Shown: in pieces, positions 9,011 to 17,241 of the stretch
Layout: every line of letters starts with the position of its first letter
Position numbering within the stretch: position 1 is the stretch's first letter
Source: Klebsiella huaxiensis
Lineage (GTDB): Bacteria > Pseudomonadota > Gammaproteobacteria > Enterobacterales > Enterobacteriaceae
DNA: 64,000 bases
Direction: 5' to 3'
Assembly (NCBI RefSeq): GCF_003261575.2
Contig: NZ_CP036175.1
Span: 2,790,001 to 2,854,000 of the forward strand
Position numbers and translations under genes: made by a program
The notes under the pieces: model-generated
Told to the model about the DNA's origin: nothing
Seen by the model: the letters and a program-made list of their open reading frames with translations, nothing else
The model's database searches: none

Positions 9011-9924
9011 AAAGGCGCTTGCCCCTGGCGAGTGATATTGTCAGGGAGAGACTCGGGAATATGCTGATGCAAAAAGTCGTGCAGCAACGCGATGGGCTGC
9101 GAGTTAAGCGTGTTTTTGGGCCACACCAGATAGTATCCCTCGCCGGTGGCAACGGCTGTCGAGAAGGGTAGCGCCAGCAGTCCGGCGCGGATCGCGGGTA
9201 GGTTGAGCAGTAGATCGCCAATACTGACGCCATGGCCGCTCATGGCTGCCATAGTGCCTTGTTCCAGGGTATCAAAAACGAAGCCCTGACTAATATTCGG
9301 CTGTTGTTGTTGCCCGCAGTATTGCAGCCACCGCCGCCAGTCCCGACGATCGGTCGAAGGGTGAATCAGCGTGCAGGTGGCTAAATCCTGCCGGGCCTTT
9401 TGTTGCATCACCGGTGCGCAAAGCGGGATGAGCCATTCGGCAAACAGCAGACTACAGACATTATCGTCGCCAAAATTACCGTCGCCGAGCAGGATCGCGC
9501 AGTCAAACGGCTCCTGAGCGAAATCGACGCAGTCCCGGTCCATCCACAGGCTACTCATTTCAACTTCCGGGCGCTGATGCTGCTGGCGAAACTGTTGCAG
9601 AACGTCCAGTAACCAGCGCATGGTGAGGGTGGACGGCGCTTTCAGCCGTAACTTTCCCGCCTGACGGCGCAGGGTCTGACAGGCCCGGTCAATCGCCGAG
9701 AAACTCTCTTCTAATGCTTTCGCCAGCTGCCGTCCTGCGTCGGTAACCGTGACTTTTGGCCCATGACGAAAAAAAAGCTGGCACTCAAACCACGCTTCCA
9801 GGGTGCTGACATGGCGGCTAACGGCTCCGGGCGTGACGTGTAGCGCGACGGCGGCCTTGCTAAACGAGCCAAGACGCGCGGCGGTTTCAAATGCGCGCAG
9901 AGCGTAGAGCGGCGGCAACGACAT
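8998..9924 (-). CDS. LysR-family transcriptional regulator (GcvA/AmpR-like)
   Basis: The 308-residue DNA-binding regulator has an N-terminal winged helix-turn-helix (about 5-62, SFSKAAVALHVTPGAVSRHV), of the GcvA/AmpR subgroup by its LPPLYALRAFETAARLGSFS opening, followed by a periplasmic-binding-like effector domain. It is divergent from the LysE-type exporter at 10042, with 117 bp between start codons. A local control of that exporter is the usual arrangement and is inferred here. The pair sits between ydgD and ydgU-asr, where E. coli K-12 has nothing, so it is an insertion relative to that backbone. Confidence 0.88.
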   Translation of the reverse strand: MSLPPLYALRAFETAARLGSFSKAAVALHVTPGAVSRHVSTLEAWFECQLFFRHGPKVTVTDAGRQLAKALEESFSAIDRACQTLRRQAGKLRLKAPSTLTMRWLLDVLQQFRQQHQRPEVEMSSLWMDRDCVDFAQEPFDCAILLGDGNFGDDNVCSLLFAEWLIPLCAPVMQQKARQDLATCTLIHPSTDRRDWRRWLQYCGQQQQPNISQGFVFDTLEQGTMAAMSGHGVSIGDLLLNLPAIRAGLLALPFSTAVATGEGYYLVWPKNTLNSQPIALLHDFLHQHIPESLPDNITRQGQAPFYKT

Positions 9925-10041
9925 CGACTATTACTCTCTATATTGAGTAAAACTCACATTTAAGCTCACTATTTGTCGTTTTTCAACTCTGAAATCAAGG
10001 TGGAATATAGCGTCTTTATCATCGAATAGTGAGTTCAGTTC

Positions 10042-10650
10042 ATGGATTTTTCATTGCTTACAGCCTACTGCCTGACGGTACTGGCGCTGATTGCTACGCC
10101 GGGGCCGGTGGTGTTATTGGTCACCGGAGCCGCGGCGCGCGAAGGGTATGCCAGCGCGGTACGCACAATGGTCGGGGGAAACCTGGCTTCTTTAGTATTG
10201 ATTGCTGCGGCAGCCGCGATGTTGACGGGGCTGGTGGCGCTAGATCCACGAGCGTTGACGTTGCTGGCGATTGCCGGGTCGCTGTATATCATCAAGCTTG
10301 CGTTGAGTATGTTGCGCGAGAGAGCGGCACCAGGGAGCGTATCGGTGAAGCGGAGCGGGGTGATGGCAGGGTTTGTGACGGCACTAAGCAACCCGAAAGA
10401 TATTCTCTTTTTTGCCGCTTTTTTTCCGCAGTTTATTCATATCACCGCCAGTATCGGTTTGAGTCTGGGGTTGTTGACAATGGTGTGGGTGATTATCGAC
10501 CTGAGCGTACTGTCGCTCTATATTCTGGCGATTCGTCGCTGGTTAACGGCGCACTATGCGAGGAGGTTGACCACGATATCGGCGCTTTTCTTGTTGTTTT
10601 TGGCCCTGTATGGCCTGGGCTATAACCTCTGGCAGCTAACGGTTCAATAG
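10042..10650 (+). CDS. LysE/RhtB-family amino-acid exporter
   Basis: This inner-membrane exporter has 202 residues and about six helices. The N-terminal family motif is readable as LALIATPGPVVLLVTGAA (the ATPGP element), with the mid-protein GFVTALSNPKDILFFAAFFP, where NPK is the usual second motif. The substrate cannot be told from sequence; threonine, homoserine, leucine or cysteine are typical for the family. It is paired divergently with a LysR regulator. Its last codons overlap the end of the convergent ydgU by 3 nt. Confidence 0.9.
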   Translation: MDFSLLTAYCLTVLALIATPGPVVLLVTGAAAREGYASAVRTMVGGNLASLVLIAAAAAMLTGLVALDPRALTLLAIAGSLYIIKLALSMLRERAAPGSVSVKRSGVMAGFVTALSNPKDILFFAAFFPQFIHITASIGLSLGLLTMVWVIIDLSVLSLYILAIRRWLTAHYARRLTTISALFLLFLALYGLGYNLWQLTVQ

Positions 10651-10727
10651 AGGAAAAAGCGGCTGGCGATCAGCGCGCAGATAATCAGTAGTATCAGGAT
10701 GAGCTCAAAACGATAGCGCCGCAGCAT
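10644..10727 (-). CDS. ydgU: Small membrane protein YdgU
   Basis: A 27-codon frame begins MLRRYRFELILILLIICALI and ends ASRFFLY. It matches remembered E. coli YdgU in length, basic start and single helix. It lies 69 bp downstream of asr in the same direction, exactly as in E. coli. A terminator-like hairpin between the two genes means expression would depend on read-through from the acid-induced asr promoter. Function is unknown; the product should sit in the inner membrane. Confidence 0.85.
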   Translation of the reverse strand: MLRRYRFELILILLIICALIASRFFLY

Positions 10728-10739
10728 GGTGCTCTCCAG

Positions 10740-10764
10740 AAAAAAACGGCGCTGAAGCAGCGCC
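10740..10764 (-). terminator. Rho-independent terminator between asr and ydgU
   Basis: The perfect stem GGCGCTG/CAGCGCC (10748-10754, 10758-10764) is followed on the minus strand by a run of seven T. It should end most asr transcripts before ydgU. Confidence 0.85.
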
Positions 10765-10795
10765 GATATCATATCAAACAGCCTAACCGGGGAGA

Positions 10796-11161
10796 TTAAG
10801 CAGCCGGTTGTGCAGCAGGTTTAGCGGTATTGTGTTTGGTCGTTTTGTGGTGCTTTTTAGCTGCCTGTGCTTTCTGAGCTACAGGTTTAGTGGCGGCTTT
10901 TTTGTGTTTTTTAGCGGCCTGGGCTTTCTGGGCAGCAGCGGGTTTGGCTTCTGCTTTTTTGTGTTTTTTAGCAGCCTGAGCTTTCTGCTCTGCGGCCGGT
11001 TTGGCAGCGGCTTTGTGGTGTTTTTTGTGATGCGTGGTTTTCGCGGTGGTGCTGTGGGTTGCAGCAGCCGGAGCCGGAGTGGTGGTGGCAGCATCGGCAG
11101 CGAACGCAACAGAAGACAGACCCATTGCAGCGGCAACGACCAGAGCTAATACTTTTTTCAT
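10796..11161 (-). CDS. asr: Acid shock protein Asr
   Basis: Asr is a periplasmic, very basic, intrinsically disordered protein induced strongly by acid. The 121-residue precursor has a signal peptide (MKKVLALVVAAAMGLSSVAF, cleaved after AFA). The rest is almost entirely Ala, Lys, His, Thr and Pro. Three near copies of QKAQAAKKHKKA separated by Pro-Ala linkers make an internal repeat. E. coli Asr is similar but varies in repeat number. The gene is single apart from ydgU behind a terminator. An RstA-type box lies in the upstream region, consistent with the known RstBA control of asr. Confidence 0.96.
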   Translation of the reverse strand: MKKVLALVVAAAMGLSSVAFAADAATTTPAPAAATHSTTAKTTHHKKHHKAAAKPAAEQKAQAAKKHKKAEAKPAAAQKAQAAKKHKKAATKPVAQKAQAAKKHHKTTKHNTAKPAAQPAA

Positions 11162-11265
11162 TCTGATATCCTCGAAAAGGTTTCTTGTTTCAACCCCACT
11201 GCGGGGCCGTTGAAAGAACTATATGCTTGTCTTATCGAGGTTTCCGTGAGTGTTTGGTTTCGGCG

Positions 11266-11279
11266 TGTAACGGTATGTA
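11266..11279 (-). promoter_or_regulatory. RstA box upstream of asr
   Basis: Read on the minus strand the site is TACATACCGTTACA, one mismatch from the RstA consensus TACATNTNGTTACA. It lies about 105-120 bp before the asr start, a suitable position for activation by the acid-responsive regulator RstA. Confidence 0.7.
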
Positions 11280-11306
11280 CAACGCCTCTGAACAAAGGCG
11301 AAACAA

Positions 11307-11328
11307 GGCGTCGGGGAGATCCGACGCC
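11307..11328 (-). terminator. Hairpin after the M32 carboxypeptidase gene
   Basis: The stem GGCGTCGG (11307-11314) pairs with CCGACGCC (11321-11328) just 3' of the gene ending at 11335. On the minus strand it is followed by TTGTTT, a weak U tract. Confidence 0.6.
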
Positions 11329-11334
11329 GCTGTT

Positions 11335-12822
11335 TTACAGGTAACGTGAGGTCAAATGCTGGCGGAAAAAGGCACTATTGAGATCTTCCCCAGTGGCATG
11401 TTGAATCAGCTGAGAGGTACTGAAGCGGCTGCCGTGCTGCCAGATATTCTGCCGCAGCCAGTCGAACAGGGCGCTAAAGTTGCCGTTGGCGATGTCGCTT
11501 TCCAACTGCGGTAGCGCCCGTTTGGCGGAAGCCATCAGCTGTGCGGCGTACATTGCGCCCAGAGTGTAAGACGGGAAGTAGCCAAAGCCGCCGTCGGTCC
11601 AGTGGATATCCTGCATACAGCCATCACGGTAGTTACCGGTGGTGGAAAGACCCAACCAGTGCTGCATTTTTTCATCCCACAGCGCCGGAATATCCTCCAC
11701 TTCAATATCGCCATCAATCAATGCGCGTTCGATTTCGTAACGCAGAATAACGTGTGCCGGATAGCTCACTTCATCGGCATCAACGCGGATAAAACCCGGC
11801 TTGACGCGCTGGTTCCACGCAATGAAGTTGTCGCGATTGAAGGCTGGTTGCTCACCAAAGTACTGGCGTACCGTTGGCAGCAGCCGTTGCAGGAATGCCT
11901 CGCTACGGCCCAACTGCATTTCGAAAAACAGGCTTTGTGATTCATGGATTGCCGTTGAACGGGCGAGGGCGATGGGCTGATCGAGCCAGTTACGCGGCAG
12001 ATTTTGTTCATAGCGCGCGTGGCCGGTTTCGTGAATTACGCCAAACAGCGCGCTGAGCAGGTCGTTTTCGTTGTAACGCGTGGTGATGCGCACATCCTGA
12101 GGGACGCCGCCGCAGAACGGGTGAGCGCTGATGTCCAGGCGTCCGCCGTCAAAATCAAACCCTAGCACGCGCATCGCTTCCAGCCCCAGCTCGCGTTGTT
12201 CGGCGACGGGGAACGGCCCCTGCGGTTCGATGAGCGGCATCTGCGCCTGCTTCTCAACAACGTTAGCAAGTAAAGAAGGAAGCCAGGATTTGAGGTCGGC
12301 GAACAGGACGTCCAGCCGCGCGCTGGTCATATCCGGCTCGAAAATATCCAGCAGCGCGTCATAGCGAGAGCAGCCTTTGGCTTCGGCGCGGATTTGCGCC
12401 TCTTCACGGCTGAGCTTGACGACTTCGCGCAGATTTTCGGCAAATCCCTGCCAGTCGTTTGCCGGGCGCTGGCTACGCCAGGCGTGTTCGCAGTGGCTAC
12501 CCGCCAGCGATTTGGCTTCAACCAGGCTTTCGGGTAGCAGCGCGGCCTGTTCATATTGACGCGTCATTTCGCGCAGATTTGCCTGTTCTACATCATTCAG
12601 TTCTTCCTGGCGGGCATTGCGTAGCCATTCGCCTACTTTTTTATCGGTCAAAATTTGATGCTGCAAAACGCCGAGTTCCGCCAGCGCTTCACCACGCGCT
12701 GCGCTGCCGCCGGGCGGCATCATGGCGAACATATCCCAGCCAGCGATGGCGGAGAGATGCGAGAAGCGTGAAAGACGCTGAAAGGTGCGAGTCAGCTGAT
12801 GATAGTTTGATGCGTTATTCAT
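11335..12822 (-). CDS. M32-family metallocarboxypeptidase (Taq-type)
   Basis: This cytoplasmic zinc carboxypeptidase trims residues from peptide C-termini. At 495 residues it is the standard length for the M32 family. The zinc site HETGH is at 264-268, within LSALFGVIHETGHARYEQNL. The family segments DVRITTRYNENDL and AIHESQSLFFEMQLGRS follow, the latter supplying the third ligand. The gene stands alone, opposite asr and divergent from the RelA/SpoT-domain gene. It is absent from this place in E. coli K-12. Confidence 0.93.
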   Translation of the reverse strand: MNNASNYHQLTRTFQRLSRFSHLSAIAGWDMFAMMPPGGSAARGEALAELGVLQHQILTDKKVGEWLRNARQEELNDVEQANLREMTRQYEQAALLPESLVEAKSLAGSHCEHAWRSQRPANDWQGFAENLREVVKLSREEAQIRAEAKGCSRYDALLDIFEPDMTSARLDVLFADLKSWLPSLLANVVEKQAQMPLIEPQGPFPVAEQRELGLEAMRVLGFDFDGGRLDISAHPFCGGVPQDVRITTRYNENDLLSALFGVIHETGHARYEQNLPRNWLDQPIALARSTAIHESQSLFFEMQLGRSEAFLQRLLPTVRQYFGEQPAFNRDNFIAWNQRVKPGFIRVDADEVSYPAHVILRYEIERALIDGDIEVEDIPALWDEKMQHWLGLSTTGNYRDGCMQDIHWTDGGFGYFPSYTLGAMYAAQLMASAKRALPQLESDIANGNFSALFDWLRQNIWQHGSRFSTSQLIQHATGEDLNSAFFRQHLTSRYL

Positions 12823-12966
12823 ATCGGGATTCTCGCCTGTTGTCAGTTAGCTGAAAGGGATGAAGTATGAAGAGTATATCGACTTTACACCATCGTAGTG
12901 CAGGACGTGCGAAATCTCATGTACAAGTGAAATCTTTGTTTTGACGATGGTTTTAGATGTGGGAAA

Positions 12967-14004
12967 GTGATCCACTTCATGTTGCCAATTAACGATAAAA
13001 TCATGCCCGATAGCGCATTTCAGGATGGTGAATTCATCCTTAAGCATTCCCGTAGTCAAATTGAAAAAGCTGGCAGACGTATTCGCAAAGGCACAGCCTC
13101 TGAAAAGGACATCGTTATCATCCAGGAATACAGGGCGGCACACGATCGACCGATGAGGCATATTCGTAGCGCCCTGGAGCAGTTTGGCGTGGGGCAAGTC
13201 ACGTCAAGGTTAAAACGTTTCCCCACCATTCTTGATAAATTATCCCGTCCCTCATTGGATGGCATGACCTCCACGACCATCAACGTGAGCCAGATGAGTG
13301 ACATTGCAGGCTGCCGCGTGATTATGGACAACTATGATGATTTGGTTGAGGCTGAAATATATCGAACGGATATCGACGGGGCGATCGTTAAGCGAACAAG
13401 AGACTATTTAATTGCACCTAAAACCACCGGATATCGCGGAATTCATCGGATTTATTCCTGCGGAGGGTTTGATGTTGAAGTGCAGTTTCGCACAAAATTA
13501 CAGCACGTCTGGTCAACTGCCATTGAAATTGTCGACTTGTTTGAAGGCACAAAACTTAAGACCAGCCCGCAGCAGGCTGACCCTCGCTGGCTGGAGTTTT
13601 TCAGGCTATTTAGCGAAATCCTTTACTGCAAGGATGCCGGGATTGTTACAGCGGAATTGCCGGGTAACATCAACGCTCTCAGGGCGCTGGAGTCCGAGCT
13701 TTCCGTCTATACCAAGCTGATGTCTTTTACTATCTCATCGCCGCATATCCTTGATGATTACACCGGTATTGATAGCGCGGTGATCTCTGTAACGCCTGCA
13801 GGCAAAGTGATGCAGGTCGATACCGTTTTATTCACCGAATTTGAGAAACTGGATGCGATGGCCCTGTATCAACAAAATGAGGCGAAAGGGCTCACCACCA
13901 TCATGGTCAATGTGGGTGACTTCAGCAAATTACAAGAGGCCTATCCGGCCTATCAGATTGATATTAGTCAGTTCACCACCGAGTTACTGAAGATTGTGCA
14001 ATAG
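12967..14004 (+). CDS. Stand-alone RelA/SpoT synthetase-domain protein
   Basis: The protein holds a nucleotide pyrophosphokinase fold of the RelA/SpoT type without the hydrolase or ACT/TGS parts of the long housekeeping enzymes. Visible motifs in order are SRLKRFPTILDKLSRPS, MSDIAGCRVIMDNYDD, DYLIAPKTTGYRGIHRIYS and DVEVQFRTKLQHVWSTAIEI, which carry the residues of the (p)ppGpp or tRNA pyrophosphorylation centre. About 150 C-terminal residues of unknown fold follow. Length is 345 residues from the GTG at 12967; ATGs at 12979 and 13003 are alternatives and no start has a strong SD. No obvious antitoxin gene adjoins. It could be a small alarmone synthetase or a toxic variant. Confidence 0.85.
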   Translation: MIHFMLPINDKIMPDSAFQDGEFILKHSRSQIEKAGRRIRKGTASEKDIVIIQEYRAAHDRPMRHIRSALEQFGVGQVTSRLKRFPTILDKLSRPSLDGMTSTTINVSQMSDIAGCRVIMDNYDDLVEAEIYRTDIDGAIVKRTRDYLIAPKTTGYRGIHRIYSCGGFDVEVQFRTKLQHVWSTAIEIVDLFEGTKLKTSPQQADPRWLEFFRLFSEILYCKDAGIVTAELPGNINALRALESELSVYTKLMSFTISSPHILDDYTGIDSAVISVTPAGKVMQVDTVLFTEFEKLDAMALYQQNEAKGLTTIMVNVGDFSKLQEAYPAYQIDISQFTTELLKIVQ

Positions 14005-14030
14005 CGCAAAATGAGGCGGTGCAGGGCGTG

Positions 14031-14049
14031 GTGCACAAATCTTCCAGAC
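14031..14049 (+). repeat. Direct repeat, copy 1 (candidate AraC operator)
   Basis: GTGCACAAATCTTCCAGAC, 45 bp upstream of the AraC-family gene. The same sequence with one change recurs at 14906-14924, before the exporter gene. Confidence 0.6.
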
Positions 14050-14093
14050 AACGCCGAAAGGATCGTCAATGCTGCGGTAAAGTGGAGGAGTGT

Positions 14094-14933
14094 ATGACCA
14101 ATGACTGGCTGGAGCTGCGACAGCACGCGGATTCGGGAATTGAAACGATTAAGGCGCATTTTGAAGGCCATGCCTACGACCCACACTGGCACGACAGCTA
14201 TCTGGTGGGGATCACGCTGTCTGGCACCCAGCAGTTTTCTTGCCGCCGTGAACGCCATCGTAGCCATCCTGGGGGCGCATTTTTGCTGGAGCCGGGTGAG
14301 ATCCACGACGGCGACGCGCCGATGGCAGGAGGATTCACCTATCTGACGTTTTACCTTGATGAAAAATGGCTCGCCGATACCTTACAGGGGCTACATGAGT
14401 CGGTTCCCGGCAGCTATTCGCTGCATTTTGCCCGTACGTTGACCCGCGAGCCGCAGCTCGTGCGCGCTATCGGCGAAACTTTCAACACCCTGCACAGCAA
14501 CGAGCTGCGTATTGTCCAACAGAGCTGCATGGACCATTTGTTGACCCAGCTGACTGCGCATTGCCGTTGGCGCAAGAAACTGCCTTCACATGTCCAAAGC
14601 GTGGCGGTGGCTCATCGGGCACGCGATTATCTGTATGCCCATATGGGCGATAATATTGGGCTTTCCGATCTGGCTCGAGAGACGGGGACCGATCGCTTCA
14701 CGTTGACCCGCTGCTTTAAGCGCGAATTTAACCTTGCGCCCCACGCCTGGCTTATTCAGTTGCGTCTGGCAAAAGCTCGACAGCTGTTGGCCTGCGGAGA
14801 GCTGCCGGTGAACGTTGCTGCGGCGCTGGGTTTTGCCGATCAGAGCCATCTTGGGCGCTGGTTTTTACGCTCATATCGGCTCACGCCTGCTCACTATCGT
14901 CGCCTGTGCACAAACCTTCCAGACGTTTCCTGA
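14094..14933 (+). CDS. AraC-family transcriptional regulator with cupin sensor
   Basis: The 279-residue regulator begins MTNDWLELRQHADSGIETIK. An N-terminal AraC_binding cupin (about 15-150, with HWHDSYLVGITLSG and GGAFLLEPGEIHDGDAP) is followed by two helix-turn-helices (about 180-275, DLARETGTDRFTLTRCFKRE and NVAAALGFADQSHLGRWFLR). The ATG at 14094 is preferred to upstream in-frame starts because GGAGGAG precedes it. It lies 43 bp upstream of a LysE-type exporter in the same direction. A 19-bp sequence is repeated before each gene. A role as local regulator of the exporter is inferred. Confidence 0.88.
   Translation: MTNDWLELRQHADSGIETIKAHFEGHAYDPHWHDSYLVGITLSGTQQFSCRRERHRSHPGGAFLLEPGEIHDGDAPMAGGFTYLTFYLDEKWLADTLQGLHESVPGSYSLHFARTLTREPQLVRAIGETFNTLHSNELRIVQQSCMDHLLTQLTAHCRWRKKLPSHVQSVAVAHRARDYLYAHMGDNIGLSDLARETGTDRFTLTRCFKREFNLAPHAWLIQLRLAKARQLLACGELPVNVAAALGFADQSHLGRWFLRSYRLTPAHYRRLCTNLPDVS
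14906..14924 (+). repeat. Direct repeat, copy 2 (candidate AraC operator)
   Basis: GTGCACAAACCTTCCAGAC lies inside the last codons of the AraC gene and 52 bp upstream of the LysE-type exporter start. It is 18 of 19 identical to the copy upstream of the AraC gene. Confidence 0.6.
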
Positions 14934-14976
14934 AAATATCCGCAAAGTGGTGGCTCCATAATAAAAGGAGCTACCA

Positions 14977-15567
14977 GTGGATTTACTGCCGTATCTGTTA
15001 TTTGCTTTTGTCGCCTCAATTACGCCGGGGCCGACGAATATTCTGATTCTGGCGAATAGCCAGCGATATGGTGTAAAAGCTACGCTTTCTGCGGTGGTTG
15101 GCGCATGCGTCTCGGCCAGTCTGATTGTGATGATATCGGGAGCTGGTGCCGGGGAGCTTTTGCACCAGTATCCGCTGGTGCGGCAGATAATGAGCTGGAT
15201 CGGGGCTTTATGGCTGAGCTGGCTCAGTTGGCATCTCTTTAGCGCGCCGCCGCCGGATTTAGCTGGCGGGACGCAAAAGCGTTTTACCGCTCGCGCGGCG
15301 GCGTTGTTACAAGTGGCGAATCCGAAAACCTGGATGATGGCACTGGCGGTGGTGAGCCTGTTTGCGCCAACGGGCCAGCATCCGCTGCCGGTGATTGCGC
15401 TGATGGCGCTGTGGTTTTTATTGATATCGCTAGTTTGTCTGGTGGCGTGGGCGTGGCTTGGGCAGGTGGTCAATCGGATGTTTCGTACCGAACGTGGGTT
15501 GGTGGGTTTCCAGCGCACCATGGCGCTGCTTTTGCTGCTCTCCGCCTGGATGGGAATGCTGAAATAA
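14977..15567 (+). CDS. LysE/RhtB-family exporter
   Basis: This is a second LysE-type efflux protein, 196 residues, starting at a GTG preceded by AAGGAG. The first helix holds FVASITPGPTNILILANSQR with the TPGP family element, and the middle holds LLQVANPKTWMMALAVVSLF with the NPK element. About six membrane segments are visible. It probably forms a small operon with the AraC gene just upstream. The substrate is unknown. It is only distantly related to the LysE gene at 10042. Confidence 0.9.
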   Translation: MDLLPYLLFAFVASITPGPTNILILANSQRYGVKATLSAVVGACVSASLIVMISGAGAGELLHQYPLVRQIMSWIGALWLSWLSWHLFSAPPPDLAGGTQKRFTARAAALLQVANPKTWMMALAVVSLFAPTGQHPLPVIALMALWFLLISLVCLVAWAWLGQVVNRMFRTERGLVGFQRTMALLLLLSAWMGMLK

Positions 15568-15745
15568 CCATTCTTGCGCAACCTTAAACGCCGTTAGCCA
15601 CCAAAATCAGCATTATGTATTGATTAATCGGTTGCGTATTTTATGTTTAGGTCGAAATAATCCAAATGTGCGCAAAATAGCAGACTCTTTCTCTGGCCAG
15701 CGGCTAAACTCATCACAGGCGCTGGCTGCTGATGCGGGGTTGATT

Positions 15746-15838
15746 ATGAATCCGTTTACCTGGCTGTTTATCGCACTGCTTTCCATTGATGCCTTCAGAG
15801 AGTTAATGGGTATGTCATCGGTTCTGGGAATGTGGTGA
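15746..15838 (+). CDS. Putative 30-residue membrane protein
   Basis: The short frame MNPFTWLFIALLSIDAFREL-MGMSSVLGMW has one hydrophobic helix. An upstream in-frame start at 15620 would give 72 residues, but the added part looks non-coding, and the ATG at 15746 fits small membrane proteins of this kind. A hairpin follows directly after the stop codon. The upstream SD is weak (GGGGTTG). I do not recognise a named gene. Confidence 0.5.
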   Translation: MNPFTWLFIALLSIDAFRELMGMSSVLGMW

Positions 15839-15843
15839 GCAAC

Positions 15844-15861
15844 GTGGCCCGTTCAGGCCAC
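15844..15861. terminator. Bidirectional hairpin between the small ORF and ynfM
   Basis: The stem GTGGCC (15844-15849) pairs with GGCCAC (15856-15861), lies between convergent genes, and is followed by TTTTATTT on the plus strand. Confidence 0.6.
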
Positions 15862-15872
15862 GCTAAGACGTT

Positions 15873-17123
15873 TTATTTCAGACGGTTGTGTAAACACGCG
15901 CCGGTCAGAAGTGCTGCTATTAACATCAACGCGATAAACCCGCCGACGCCGTTCCAGCCGTAGTTATGCCAGAAAACCCCACCCAATGTACCCGCCATAC
16001 TGGAACCCAGATAGTAGCTAAATAAATAGAGCGATGATGCCTGACCGCGCGCGCGTCGGGCCCGCGGGCCTATCCAACTGCTGGCGACCGAATGCGCGGC
16101 GAAGAACCCGGCGGAGAACAGCAGCATGCCAATAAAAATCAGCCATAGCGATGAGAACAGGGTCAGCAGCAGGCCGCCGAGCATCACCACCGTGGAGAAC
16201 AACATTACCGGGCCGCGACCGTAACGCACCGTCATGGCCCCGGCTTTCGGCGAGCTCCAGGTACCGGTCAGATAGGCCACCGACAGCAGGCCAACGACCG
16301 CCTGGCTCAGCGACCATGGCGAGAGCATCAGGCGATAGCCGATGTAGTTAAACAGGGTGACAAACGACCCCATCAGCAGAAAACCTTCGAGAAACAGCAG
16401 CGGCAGGCCGCGATCGCGCCAGTGCAGACGGAAATTGATCAGCAGCGATTTCGGCCGCAGCGAGGTCGGACGAAAGTGGCGCGACTCCGGCAGGATGCGC
16501 CAGAACATGATCGCCGCGGCGAGGGCAAAACAGCTAATCACCGCCAGCGCGATGCGCCAGCCGAAGAAATCGGTGAACACCCCGGTCAACAAGCGGCCGC
16601 TCATGCCGCCAATGGAGTTACCGCTGATATACAACCCCATTGAGAACGCCACAACGCTGGGATGAATCTCTTCACTCAGATAAGTCATACCGACCGCCGC
16701 CACGCCGCTTAGCGATAGGCCGATCAATGCGCGCATAATCAGAATTCCGTGCCAGCTGGACATCATCGTCGACAGCAGAGAGCAGCACGAGGCCAGCACC
16801 AGCGCGGTAACCATCACCTGTTTGCGACCAATAGCGTCGGAAAGCGGGCCGGTAAACAGCAGGCCGACCGCCAGCATGGCTGTTGAAATCGACAGCGAAA
16901 TACTACTGCTGGCCGGTGAAACGCCGAACTCGCTGGAGAGCACAGGCAGAATTGGCTGCACGCAATAGAGCAACGCAAAGGTCGCCAGTCCGGCAGAAAA
17001 GAGCGCGAGGGTAACGCGAATAAATTGCGGGGTACCGCGTTTAATAAACTGATTTGGCTGGGGAACGATAGCGTCGCTGATGTCGCTTGCCGGCACGATG
17101 TCAGCGGTAGTTGTACGGCTCAC
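15873..17123 (-). CDS. ynfM: MFS transporter YnfM
   Basis: YnfM is a 12-helix major facilitator of the inner membrane; in E. coli it has been implicated in arabinose or drug efflux. The 416-residue length is normal. MFS signatures are visible: GPLSDAIGRKQVMVTALVLA between helices 2 and 3, and SSWIGPRARRARGQASSLYL in the second half. It is divergent from the LysR gene ynfL, 118 bp apart, the same arrangement as in E. coli, where YnfL is the presumed regulator. Confidence 0.94.
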   Translation of the reverse strand: MSRTTTADIVPASDISDAIVPQPNQFIKRGTPQFIRVTLALFSAGLATFALLYCVQPILPVLSSEFGVSPASSSISLSISTAMLAVGLLFTGPLSDAIGRKQVMVTALVLASCCSLLSTMMSSWHGILIMRALIGLSLSGVAAVGMTYLSEEIHPSVVAFSMGLYISGNSIGGMSGRLLTGVFTDFFGWRIALAVISCFALAAAIMFWRILPESRHFRPTSLRPKSLLINFRLHWRDRGLPLLFLEGFLLMGSFVTLFNYIGYRLMLSPWSLSQAVVGLLSVAYLTGTWSSPKAGAMTVRYGRGPVMLFSTVVMLGGLLLTLFSSLWLIFIGMLLFSAGFFAAHSVASSWIGPRARRARGQASSLYLFSYYLGSSMAGTLGGVFWHNYGWNGVGGFIALMLIAALLTGACLHNRLK

Positions 17124-17241
17124 GGAAAAATCCTTGCTGATAAACAGAGAGTTAAGTGGCCTCGCAGGTCACCAGTAAAGGGTATGAAAATGTAAATATT
17201 CTGTCTAATATATTAATAATCTCAAATAAGACGTTTTAAAT

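Noticed and set aside
10808..11149. 113-codon plus-strand frame across asr, rich in Phe/Gly/Ser
   Set aside because: It is the complement of the Lys/Ala/His repeat of Asr, so low complexity and membrane-like look are artefacts.
14871..15581. 236-codon open frame antisense to the LysE-type exporter
   Set aside because: Antisense shadow of a gene with clear LysE motifs; composition is not protein-like.
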